This document shows positions 1 to 5,747 of a stretch of 6,076 nucleotides of DNA, one piece after another. Each line of letters begins with the position of its first letter. The first letter of the stretch is position 1. The notes below the pieces were generated by a model. It had not been told where the DNA came from and ran no database searches. It saw only the letters and a program-made list of their open reading frames with translations. The translations under genes were made by a program, and so were the position numbers. Origin of the DNA: Erysipelotrichaceae bacterium (GTDB taxonomy: Bacteria; Bacillota_I; Bacilli_A; Erysipelotrichales; Erysipelotrichaceae). The DNA is taken from assembly GCA_021442745.1 (NCBI GenBank), contig JABUSI010000255.1, forward strand, positions 1 through 6,076. Direction: 5' to 3'.

Positions 1-587
1 AAATCCAGACCGCCGACACCGTTAATGGAATTGCTGACAAGTACAGCACCCAGCAAAGCACCTAACATCGGTGTAACGTTTAATTTCTGAGCGGCATTGT
101 AACCGATATAAATCGGCAGGAAATAGAATGCTGCATCATAAATGGAATTCAGAATGACATAGGTATTGCTCTGGTTGGACATACCGAAGAAGGTTGTACA
201 AACGACCAATACGGCACTGATCATACCACCGGCAATAATAACAGGTAATGCCGGCAAAATAACTTCACCTAAGAACGCAAAGCAGGAATACAGGAAATTA
301 CCCTTTGTGGTCTTTTCCGGTTCTACGTTTCCACCCTGCGTAAAGTTACCGAGTTTTACAAACTCCATGTAATAACTGTCAACACCCGGACCGATAATCA
401 TCTGATACTCGGTTGGTGTCTTTGCGACGCCCATGACGTCAGGTACTTTTTTCAAAGCATCCACGTCCACTAAGCTTTCATCTGCTACTGCAACACGCAA
501 TCTTGTTGCACAATGTGAAACACTTCTTACATTGGCTTCCCCACCGACCAGCCGGAGTATTTCACTGCATACTTCTTTTCTGTTCAT
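1..587 (-). CDS. PTS sugar permease, EIIB-EIIC (beta-glucoside/Glc superfamily type), 5' part
   Basis: Membrane component of a phosphoenolpyruvate-dependent sugar phosphotransferase system, which imports a sugar and phosphorylates it. The first 195 residues lie in the window; the gene runs off the left edge. Residues 1-80 form an EIIB domain with the phospho-acceptor cysteine in HCATRLR (Cys26), followed by GVAKTPTEYQMIIGPGV. A linker (about 80-98) leads into EIIC, with hydrophobic segments at about 102-135 (LPALPVIIAGGMI), 143-166 (YDAAFYFLPIYIGYNAA) and 174-187. The B-then-C order and the DAAFYFLP motif are as in the BglF/TreB/SacP/MurP group. The start ATG has AGGAG (complement 596-600) 8 bases upstream. 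The substrate cannot be told from this part, and a C-terminal EIIA may or may not follow. The RpiR regulator just upstream suggests control by a sugar phosphate. Confidence 0.93.
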   Translation of the reverse strand, partial: MNRKEVCSEILRLVGGEANVRSVSHCATRLRVAVADESLVDVDALKKVPDVMGVAKTPTEYQMIIGPGVDSYYMEFVKLGNFTQGGNVEPEKTTKGNFLYSCFAFLGEVILPALPVIIAGGMISAVLVVCTTFFGMSNQSNTYVILNSIYDAAFYFLPIYIGYNAAQKLNVTPMLGALLGAVLVSNSINGVGGLD

Positions 588-660
588 AATTTTCTCTCCT
601 TTTGTTTTGGTACTTTCATTGTAGTAAAAGGAAGCGTTTACATGCGGTATCGCTTTTTAC
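588..660 (-). promoter_or_regulatory. Promoter region of the PTS gene, with cre-like box
   Basis: Read on the minus strand, TACAAT at complement 618-623 is a good -10 candidate about 31 bases before the PTS start codon. No convincing -35 sits 17 bases upstream (CGCATG). A cre-like sequence TGTAAACGCTTCCT at complement 629-642 matches the CcpA consensus TGWAANCGNTNWCA at 12 of 14 positions and would cover the -35/spacer area. An inverted repeat AAGCG/CGCTT (632-636 and 651-655) overlaps it. This suggests carbon-catabolite control plus a second regulator, perhaps the neighbouring RpiR protein. Transcription start and factor identity are inferred. Confidence 0.55.
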
Positions 661-663
661 ACC

Positions 664-694
664 AAAAAGAAAAAAGGGAACATTTTTTGTTCCC
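664..694 (-). terminator. Intrinsic terminator after the RpiR-family gene
   Basis: On the minus strand, a 7-bp perfect stem GGGAACA/TGTTCCC (676-682 and 688-694) with a 5-base A loop is followed by the T-rich run TTTTTTCTTTTT (complement 664-675). It begins 13 bases beyond the regulator's stop codon. It should separate regulator transcription from the PTS gene that follows on the same strand. Confidence 0.85.
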
Positions 695-707
695 AAACTG
701 ACATTTT

Positions 708-1484
708 TTATTTACGTATCAGATTACTGTAATCGTTGTATACCAGATCCAGATAATATTCGATGGCATACGTATGGAATATGGATTTGTATGGCAGCAC
801 CGGCTTTCTGGACACTTTGAATATGTAATCGTACAAAGAAAGAATCTTCTTGTCGTCTATCGTTGTGATTAACGCTTTCTTACATGGATTTTCCTCAATG
901 ACATCCTTGATTTCCAGCGCAAAGCCACCGGAAACCGAAACAACGACCACCAGATCGTTATCCGAGAGATTTGTCAGCAGTTTGTTTCCGGAAAATCCGT
1001 GACGAATAACCCGAACCATTTTCCCGTTCATAATCATCAGTCTCTGAAACTCAATGCACCGGGAACTGTATATGTCGGAAATCAGGAAAATTACATTTCC
1101 GGCTTCTTTCATCAAGGCTGCCAGTTTATACTCCTCATTGTTGTAGCACTTCGTACAATCCGTCAGCATTTCCTGAATCAGATCCACCAGATACTCCTCA
1201 TAGTTTTCCACATACGGAGACTGTTTATAGAAGCTGTAATGCTGCTGGGAACAGTTTTTCATCTCCCGGAAATTTTCAAAACCCAGATTCTGACAGAATC
1301 TCCGGACGGATGCCCTGGTCACGAAGCATTCTTCCGCCATATCAAAAATATTCAGTTCTTTCAGAGAATTGATACGATTCAGAACGTATTTCGCAAGTAC
1401 GACGTTTGTGGAATCCTCTTCTTCGTTATTGATGATATCCGTCAAGGAGTTTACCAGTCCGAATTCGTTAATGTTATTCTTCAT
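708..1484 (-). CDS. MurR/RpiR family transcriptional regulator (HTH + SIS)
   Basis: DNA-binding regulator of sugar metabolism, 258 residues, normal for the family. Residues 1-76 are the RpiR-type N-terminal helix-turn-helix domain, with the helices in NIFDMAEECFVTRASVRRFC and LGFENFREMK. Residues about 128-225 are a SIS (sugar isomerase) domain, the sugar-phosphate sensing fold, with VIFLISDIYSS and the phosphate-loop-like DLVVVVSVSGGF. The start is taken at the ATG at 1484 because GGAGG (complement 1492-1496) lies 7 bases upstream; an in-frame ATG at 1520 would add 12 residues but lacks such a site and overlaps the likely promoter. The next gene on the same strand is a PTS permease, a common pairing for this family, so that gene is the likely target. 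Activator or repressor, and the effector, cannot be told. A GlmS-type isomerase is excluded by the N-terminal HTH. Confidence 0.93.
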   Translation of the reverse strand: MKNNINEFGLVNSLTDIINNEEEDSTNVVLAKYVLNRINSLKELNIFDMAEECFVTRASVRRFCQNLGFENFREMKNCSQQHYSFYKQSPYVENYEEYLVDLIQEMLTDCTKCYNNEEYKLAALMKEAGNVIFLISDIYSSRCIEFQRLMIMNGKMVRVIRHGFSGNKLLTNLSDNDLVVVVSVSGGFALEIKDVIEENPCKKALITTIDDKKILSLYDYIFKVSRKPVLPYKSIFHTYAIEYYLDLVYNDYSNLIRK

Positions 1485-1503
1485 GTTCCGGCCTCCATTC
1501 TCC

Positions 1504-1520
1504 TGTAAACAGTATATCAC
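1504..1520 (-). promoter_or_regulatory. Candidate extended -10 promoter for the RpiR-family gene
   Basis: The minus strand carries TGATATACT (TATACT at complement 1511-1516, preceded by TGA), an extended -10 element. A start near 1504 would leave a short leader of about 20 bases that still contains the GGAGG site. The -35 position (AGAAAG) is poor, so the extended -10, or an activator, would have to carry recognition. The -10 is part of a 9-bp sequence (GTGATATAC) repeated at complement 1546-1554. Confidence 0.4.
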
Positions 1521-1528
1521 ATAAGAAA

Positions 1529-1539
1529 AGAAACTTTCT
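1529..1539. promoter_or_regulatory. Small palindrome AGAAACTTTCT, possible RpiR-family operator
   Basis: A perfect 11-bp palindrome (AGAAA-C-TTTCT) sits at the -35 position of the candidate regulator promoter. It lies almost exactly midway between two copies of GTATATCAC (1512-1520 and 1546-1554). The symmetry and place suggest an operator, perhaps for autoregulation. The element is short and low in complexity, so this is tentative. Confidence 0.3.
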
Positions 1540-1581
1540 GATTTCGTATATCACGTTACACAAATATGGTTTTCCTGTTTC

Positions 1582-1612
1582 ATAAAATTGCGGTTTGCCG
1601 CAAAAATATATT
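1582..1612. repeat. 31-bp direct repeat, copy 1, with palindrome
   Basis: First copy of a 31-bp sequence repeated at 1667-1697 with a single difference (C at 1601, T at 1686). Its core is a perfect inverted repeat, TTGCGG-TTTG-CCGCAA, at 1588-1603, flanked by A/T-rich sequence. On the minus strand, TATAAT (complement 1610-1615) overlaps its edge, so a divergent transcript could begin at this palindrome. It most resembles an operator or an RNA hairpin element. Confidence 0.9.
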
Positions 1613-1615
1613 ATA
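1610..1615 (-). promoter_or_regulatory. Candidate minus-strand -10 box (TATAAT)
   Basis: A perfect TATAAT lies on the minus strand directly before the palindrome of repeat copy 1. If used, it would give a second, upstream transcript for the RpiR-family gene with a leader of roughly 120 bases beginning in the TTGCGG/CCGCAA hairpin. No good -35 is visible at 17-18 bases (TTATGC), and A/T-rich DNA gives such matches easily. Confidence 0.3.
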
Positions 1616-1650
1616 CAAAGCAGAAACCGGATGCATAAGTGCGGAATATC

Positions 1651-1659
1651 TGGTATAAT
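1651..1659 (+). promoter_or_regulatory. Candidate extended -10 promoter for the ATPase gene
   Basis: TGGTATAAT is a perfect extended -10 (TGn followed by TATAAT at 1654-1659), 54 bases before the ATPase start codon. The -35 position (ATGCAT, 1631-1636) is poor, which extended -10 promoters tolerate. Transcription would begin near 1666, placing the palindrome of repeat copy 2 at the extreme 5' end of the message, where a bound repressor or an RNA hairpin would act. Confidence 0.6.
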
Positions 1660-1666
1660 ACAGAAT

Positions 1667-1697
1667 ATAAAATTGCGGTTTGCCGTAAAAATATATT
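1667..1697. repeat. 31-bp direct repeat, copy 2, with palindrome
   Basis: Second copy of the sequence at 1582-1612, 85 bp downstream, which is close to eight helical turns. The palindrome (1673-1688) is TTGCGG-TTTG-CCGTAA, with one arm mismatch caused by the T at 1686. It lies just downstream of the predicted ATPase transcription start and ends before the AGGGGG ribosome binding site (1701-1706). This position fits an operator or 5'-leader hairpin for the ATPase gene. Confidence 0.9.
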
Positions 1698-1713
1698 CTA
1701 AGGGGGCAAAAAT

Positions 1714-2958
1714 ATGGAATTTAACCGGGATTTATATCTGCAAAGACTGATTGCAGGAATGGGCAGTCCATTGATAAAAGTCATAACCGGTATCCGCAGA
1801 TCGGGAAAGTCCTATTTGCTGTTCACATTATTCACGCGTTATCTGAAAAACCAGGGTGTCTCTGACAATCATATCATCAAGATAGCTTTTGATGATTTGG
1901 AAAACATAAATCTCCGCGAGAAGGTGGCACTGTACAAACACATTAAAAGCCGTATTATTGACTCCGATATGTATTATGTATTACTCGATGAAATACAATA
2001 CGTGCCTGAATTTGAAGAAGTTCTGAATTCTCTGCTACATATTGAAAATGCGGACACATACGTTACCGGCAGCAATTCCAGGTTTCTTTCCTCCGATATC
2101 ATAACCGAGTTCCGTGGCAGAAGTGACGAAATCCGTGTACAGCCTCTTAGTTTTCGCGAATACTACGAAGGTCTTGGCGGAGACAAAAATGAACGCCTTG
2201 ATGAATACATGCGATTCGGCGGGCTTCCGATTGTTGCGCTGATGAATGATGCAGAAAAGAAAATATCCTATCTGAAAGAAGTCGGTGAAAAGATATACCT
2301 TTCCGATCTGAAACAACGCCATAGCATCAAAAACGATGTGGAGTTCTCATCCTTGCTTGACGTTCTCGCTTCAGGAATCGGAACACTTACCAATCCGCAA
2401 AAACTATCAAACACGTTCCGATCCGTTTCCCATGTCACAATTACTCCGGCGACCATATCCAGGTACCTTGACTACTATTCAGATTCCTTTCTGATCAGCA
2501 AAGCCAGAAGATACAATGTGAAAGGAAAAAACTACATTGATACTCCTGCCAAATACTATTTTGCGGATATCGGTCTTCGTAACGCAAGACTTGATTTCCG
2601 TCAGGTTGAACCAACCCATATAATGGAGAACATAATCTACAACGAATTATGCAGCCGTGGGTTCCAAGTTGACGTTGGTGTTGTTGAAGTCTATGACAGA
2701 AACGCTTCCGGTAACAGCATCAGGAAACAACTGGAAGTCGATTTTGTGGTCAACAAGGGATATGACAGATACTATATACAATCCGCCTATTCTTATTCTG
2801 ATGATTCAAAACGCCAGCAGGAAACGGCTTCTCTGAAACACATTCCCGATTCTTTTGAGAGGATTATAATTATCGGAAACGGAGGAAAACCATACCGTGA
2901 TGAAAACGGTTATCGGATTATCCGCTTACTGGATTTCCTTCTGGAAGATTCCCTGTAA
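1714..2958 (+). CDS. AAA family ATPase with DUF4143 C-terminal domain
   Basis: Stand-alone ATPase of 414 residues, full length for this family (AAA_14 followed by DUF4143). Walker A is GIRRSGKS (26-33), Walker B is YYVLLDEIQYV (87-97), sensor 1 is the TGSNS motif (118-122), and FRGR (133-136) supplies a likely arginine finger. FGGLP (168-172) begins the linker typical of the family. The C-terminal half has a winged-helix-like stretch (about 205-285, PATISRYLDYY) and then a PD-(D/E)XK-like fold: Glu311, LEVDFVV (340-346) and YIQSAYS (354-360), where Gln replaces the usual Glu-x-Lys. Nuclease activity is therefore doubtful. The start follows AGGGGG at a 7-base spacing. Its cellular role is unknown, as for most relatives; no toxin, nuclease or transposase partner lies beside it. 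The upstream repeats suggest dedicated control. Confidence 0.95.
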   Translation: MEFNRDLYLQRLIAGMGSPLIKVITGIRRSGKSYLLFTLFTRYLKNQGVSDNHIIKIAFDDLENINLREKVALYKHIKSRIIDSDMYYVLLDEIQYVPEFEEVLNSLLHIENADTYVTGSNSRFLSSDIITEFRGRSDEIRVQPLSFREYYEGLGGDKNERLDEYMRFGGLPIVALMNDAEKKISYLKEVGEKIYLSDLKQRHSIKNDVEFSSLLDVLASGIGTLTNPQKLSNTFRSVSHVTITPATISRYLDYYSDSFLISKARRYNVKGKNYIDTPAKYYFADIGLRNARLDFRQVEPTHIMENIIYNELCSRGFQVDVGVVEVYDRNASGNSIRKQLEVDFVVNKGYDRYYIQSAYSYSDDSKRQQETASLKHIPDSFERIIIIGNGGKPYRDENGYRIIRLLDFLLEDSL

Positions 2959-2976
2959 GTTTCCAAAAACATAAGT

Positions 2977-3007
2977 AAAGGATACTGCCTGAAACAGTAT
3001 CCTTTTT
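2977..3007 (+). terminator. Intrinsic terminator between convergent genes
   Basis: Stem AAAGGATACTG (2977-2987) pairs with CAGTATCCTTT (2995-3005) around a 7-base loop, and the T run TTTTT follows the GC part on the plus strand. It lies 18 bases after the ATPase stop codon. The same hairpin faces the hydrolase transcript on the minus strand but with a weaker T-tract, so it may serve both genes. Confidence 0.9.
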
Positions 3008-3018
3008 CCTGTAAATCT

Positions 3019-3927
3019 TTATTTATCGAAGAACTCTTTCGCTTTTTCCTTTACTTCCGCTATTTCATCATAAATCGCATGGGAACTGTCTTCCGGATAC
3101 ATCACAAGTTCTCCTTTTGTTACTTCCGCAATCCGTACGGATGCATCCCCGCTCAATACCTGATCCCCTTCACTGCCGATCACCAGTACCGGACAGGTAA
3201 TCTTACCGGCTGTTTCCGTCAGATTCAGATTCCGGATGGCCGTTGCAAGGCGCGTAAACCGCGTTAACATGGTTTCGTCCAATCCTTCACCCATACCCTC
3301 AAACACCTCTCTGTACGCCTCAAACAGCGCCGTCGTATAAATCTTCTGTCCCATATCCAGCGTCAGTTCCGTACGCTTGTTTTCTTCTGCCAGTTTCACC
3401 CAGTTACCGATGGTTTCATTCAGTACGGCATTTTCTTCACAGGCAGAAGAAACAACAGTCAGTTTCTTTACCAGTTTTGGATACGTACCGGCAATATACA
3501 AAGATTCCATACCGCCCATGGAACAACCGTACAGATATACATCATGCAATCCCAACGATATCATAACGGATGCCAGATCGTTTCCCATCTCTTCGATGGT
3601 ATACCCTTCCGGTACCTCTTCCCGTACGTCAAACAGATATACCGTATAGTCTTCCGTAAACGCCGCAAACCCGTCCGCAACCGCTTGTGCACTGTCCGTC
3701 ACATATCCGGTACTCAATCCCGGAACGATAACCATCGTTTTTTCACCGGTTCCGAATGAAATATAACGGATTTGTGTCGTTTCTTCTTTTTGCACCACAA
3801 GTTCCGTACCGTTCTTTTCATCTTCCTGCGGATTTTCCGGTTCTGCAGCAGGTTTCTTCATCGCTGTCCAAAGACTCACCGCCAGCATAACGGCGCACAA
3901 ACCGATTAACCATATTTTCTTATTCAT
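3019..3927 (-). CDS. Membrane-anchored alpha/beta hydrolase
   Basis: Serine hydrolase of the alpha/beta fold, 302 residues. Lys3-Lys4 and a hydrophobic stretch at 5-22 form a signal anchor or uncleaved signal peptide with no lipobox, and an acidic, Pro-rich linker (26-50) follows. The hydrolase domain should therefore be outside the membrane. Visible landmarks are MVIVPGLST (65-73, oxyanion loop region), VYLFDVR (96-102), the nucleophile elbow GCSMGG with Ser136, the acid Asp255 in VLVIGSEGDQVL, and His283 in EDSSHAIYDE; the triad is complete. Residues about 164-240 are a helical cap. The substrate (ester, peptide or lipid) cannot be assigned. AGGAG (complement 3936-3940) lies 8 bases before the ATG. 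It appears to be a single-gene unit, convergent with the ATPase gene and divergent from the LRR gene. Confidence 0.92.
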   Translation of the reverse strand: MNKKIWLIGLCAVMLAVSLWTAMKKPAAEPENPQEDEKNGTELVVQKEETTQIRYISFGTGEKTMVIVPGLSTGYVTDSAQAVADGFAAFTEDYTVYLFDVREEVPEGYTIEEMGNDLASVMISLGLHDVYLYGCSMGGMESLYIAGTYPKLVKKLTVVSSACEENAVLNETIGNWVKLAEENKRTELTLDMGQKIYTTALFEAYREVFEGMGEGLDETMLTRFTRLATAIRNLNLTETAGKITCPVLVIGSEGDQVLSGDASVRIAEVTKGELVMYPEDSSHAIYDEIAEVKEKAKEFFDK

Positions 3928-4015
3928 TTTCCATTCTCCTTATATTTCTGTATACAGTTTTTTATTCCTATCTATCTTACACCAAAAGACAAGCGAAAAC
4001 ACGCTGTTGTACATG

Positions 4016-4060
4016 GTATCATTTCATGATGAAATACGATATGATACATATATACATATC
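4016..4060. promoter_or_regulatory. Nested palindromes in the hydrolase/LRR divergent region
   Basis: Three inverted repeats overlap within 45 bases: ATTTCAT-g-ATGAAAT (4021-4035, perfect arms of 7), GTATCAT/ATGATAC (4016-4022 and 4041-4047), and GATATG/CATATC (4038-4043 and 4055-4060). The tract is A/T-rich, which inflates palindrome counts, but the 15-bp central one is a reasonable operator candidate. It is about 90 bases from both start codons, so it could govern either gene or both. No matching regulator gene is adjacent. Confidence 0.4.
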
Positions 4061-4128
4061 TTTGTTGAAAAAAGAAGACCTTTACGGATATCTGCAAAAA
4101 AAGTGACAGCAGGCAGGAGAAAAATACC

Positions 4129-5076
4129 ATGGGATCCTATATTAATCTAACCAATCACATTGAGATTTCAACCAAGACAAAGGCAGACGGCTATTTCCGG
4201 ACCATAGGATATTCCGACATCGATGACGAACTGATTCAGCAAATTACAGAGACCAGAAAGGTACGCTGGATACAGATCTGCACAGCCCTGCCTGACAAAG
4301 CGTTTCCGATGATTGACCGGATTCTGGAAGCACGCCCGGATATCACGTTCCGGATGTATTCTTTCAGCGACTGCAAGACGATTGATATTTCCTTTCTGAA
4401 ACGGATGCCTCATATGCAACGGTTACAGATTGACTGCATCGATTTCCGGCACAACCCGGACCGGATTGATTTTTCCTTACTGCATGATTTACCGTTGAAA
4501 GCCCTGCATATATGGTGTTTCAACTTACGGGATTACCGGTTTATCCAAAACCTCTCGGAGGAACTGGAGGAATTGACCGTCGTAGCGGAAACGCTTGGCG
4601 GAAGTGTTCGGTTTGATTGCGAATGGCTTGTAAAATTCCCGAAACTTCATACTCTGTTTTTAGGGAAAAAGGCAAGGAAGAACATCGAATCCCTGCGTCA
4701 GCTTCCGCAATTGAAAAGCCTGTCCTTACGGGGAATCAAACTTACGGATTTCACCTTTCTGAAACAGATGAATCTGGAAAAACTGGCCCTGTTATGGAAT
4801 TCCAACAACGACCTGCATGACCTTGCCGACTTGACGGGATTACGGGAAATCGAACTCTGGCGGATCAATCTGCTGGACGATATTTCTTTTATCAGAAATC
4901 TGCGTCAGCTGGAAGTCATCAAGTTACAGGACCTCCGTCATATCCGAAAACTGCCGGATTTATCGGAACACAAAAACCTGCAGCACATCTACCTTACAGA
5001 TACCGGTATTGACGAATCGCTTATGCCGAAAGAACTCCGGGCATTGGTTTCCCACTGGGATACCCGTCTTCTCTGA
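4129..5076 (+). CDS. Cytoplasmic leucine-rich-repeat protein
   Basis: Protein of 315 residues with no signal peptide, membrane segment or sorting motif, so probably cytoplasmic. It is largely a leucine-rich-repeat solenoid: LxxLxL-type strands occur at about 95-101 (HMQRLQI), 123-128 (LKALHI), 146-151 (LEELTV), 173-178 (LHTLFL), 195-200 (LKSLSL), 216-221 (LEKLAL), 238-243 (LREIEL), 261-266 (LEVIKL) and 284-289 (LQHIYL). The last five are spaced 21-23 residues apart, as in the SDS22/internalin-like class. The first 90 residues are less regular and may be a cap. Such scaffolds bind other proteins; no catalytic motif is seen. AGGAGA (4115-4120) precedes the ATG by 8 bases. A GNAT gene follows after 60 bases on the same strand, probably in one transcript. 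The binding partner is unknown. Confidence 0.88.
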   Translation: MGSYINLTNHIEISTKTKADGYFRTIGYSDIDDELIQQITETRKVRWIQICTALPDKAFPMIDRILEARPDITFRMYSFSDCKTIDISFLKRMPHMQRLQIDCIDFRHNPDRIDFSLLHDLPLKALHIWCFNLRDYRFIQNLSEELEELTVVAETLGGSVRFDCEWLVKFPKLHTLFLGKKARKNIESLRQLPQLKSLSLRGIKLTDFTFLKQMNLEKLALLWNSNNDLHDLADLTGLREIELWRINLLDDISFIRNLRQLEVIKLQDLRHIRKLPDLSEHKNLQHIYLTDTGIDESLMPKELRALVSHWDTRLL

Positions 5077-5136
5077 TGAAAACGGACAGTGAACCGGAAA
5101 GTATAACTGCGTTTATATGACGGAGATAATCCGACT

Positions 5137-5733
5137 ATGACAGATCGCACCATACCCTTCCACAACGTCATTCTTCGGTGTGACCAATATACCGCAACAC
5201 CGGTTTTACTGCCGGAAGGTTTTTGTGTTGTTTCCTATCAGAAAGGATATGAGAAGGACTGGGCAGGAATGGAATATTCCATCGGGGATTTTAACAGCAC
5301 ACAGGAAGCGGAAGACTATTTTATGTCAACCTATCTTTCCAAGGAATCAAATCACGAAAACTGCCGGTTTCTTCTGAGCCCTGACAAAAAAGTCATCGGA
5401 TCGTGCATTGCCTGGAATGATTTCCGTAACGATACGCCGGTTTCTTCGCTGCATTGGCTTGCAGTGGATGAGAATTATCAGGGCATGGGGTTAGGAAAAG
5501 CCCTGTGTCTTGCGACAATGAATATCTTTGCGGAAAAAAGCGGTACACCCGTATACATTCATACGCAGCCATGGAGCTGGAAGGCTATTCTTCTGTATCT
5601 TTCCATAGGATTCCGCCTGCAGAAGACGGATACCTTTTCGCATTATGAAAACCAATATGACAACGCTATGGAAACATTAAAAGGCGTTGTATCCGAGCAA
5701 CAATACGAACGGATGCAACAGGCATCCGAATAA
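5137..5733 (+). CDS. GNAT family N-acetyltransferase
   Basis: Predicted acetyl-CoA-dependent acetyltransferase of 198 residues. The GNAT core starts after a distinct N-terminal segment of about 80 residues. Motif A is LHWLAVDENYQGMGLGKALC (105-124), with the pyrophosphate-binding loop QGMGLG at 115-120, and motif B is VYIHTQPWSWKAILLYLSIGF (139-159), typical of small-molecule or peptide GNATs. The acceptor is unknown. The ATG is preceded by GGAG (5122-5125) at a longish 11-base spacing, so translation may be modest or coupled to the gene upstream; no better in-frame start is seen. It lies 60 bases after the LRR gene and 14 bases before the next gene, so the three are likely co-transcribed. 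It lacks a DNA-binding antitoxin neighbour, which argues against a TacT-like toxin. Confidence 0.92.
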   Translation: MTDRTIPFHNVILRCDQYTATPVLLPEGFCVVSYQKGYEKDWAGMEYSIGDFNSTQEAEDYFMSTYLSKESNHENCRFLLSPDKKVIGSCIAWNDFRNDTPVSSLHWLAVDENYQGMGLGKALCLATMNIFAEKSGTPVYIHTQPWSWKAILLYLSIGFRLQKTDTFSHYENQYDNAMETLKGVVSEQQYERMQQASE

Positions 5734-5747
5734 CAGAAAGGAACAAC

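Noticed and set aside
166..624. Short plus-strand open frames at 166-372 and 433-624
   Set aside because: They are mirror frames of the PTS EIIB-EIIC gene on the minus strand, whose protein motifs are clear.
999..1508. 169-codon open frame antisense to the RpiR-family gene
   Set aside because: It lies almost wholly inside a well-supported HTH-SIS gene on the other strand, has no recognisable domain, and no good ribosome site was seen.
1582..1697. Two-copy repeat with a 54-bp gap as a minimal CRISPR array
   Set aside because: There are only two copies, the gap is too long for a normal spacer and contains a perfect extended -10 promoter, and no cas gene is present.
1714..2958. ATPase as an IstB-like transposition helper or part of an insertion sequence
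   Set aside because: The domain order is AAA_14 plus DUF4143, no transposase is adjacent, and no terminal inverted repeats or target duplications flank it; the 31-bp repeats are both on the upstream side.
657..3987. Shared 11-mer TTTTGGTGTAA upstream of both the PTS gene (657-667) and the hydrolase gene (3977-3987), same strand
   Set aside because: Several 11-base matches are expected by chance in 6 kb when both strands are considered, and the flanks do not extend the match.
4129..5733. LRR-GNAT pair as a toxin-antitoxin system
   Set aside because: GNAT toxins of the TacT type pair with a small DNA-binding antitoxin; the LRR protein shows no DNA-binding motif, and the GNAT has an extra N-terminal segment.
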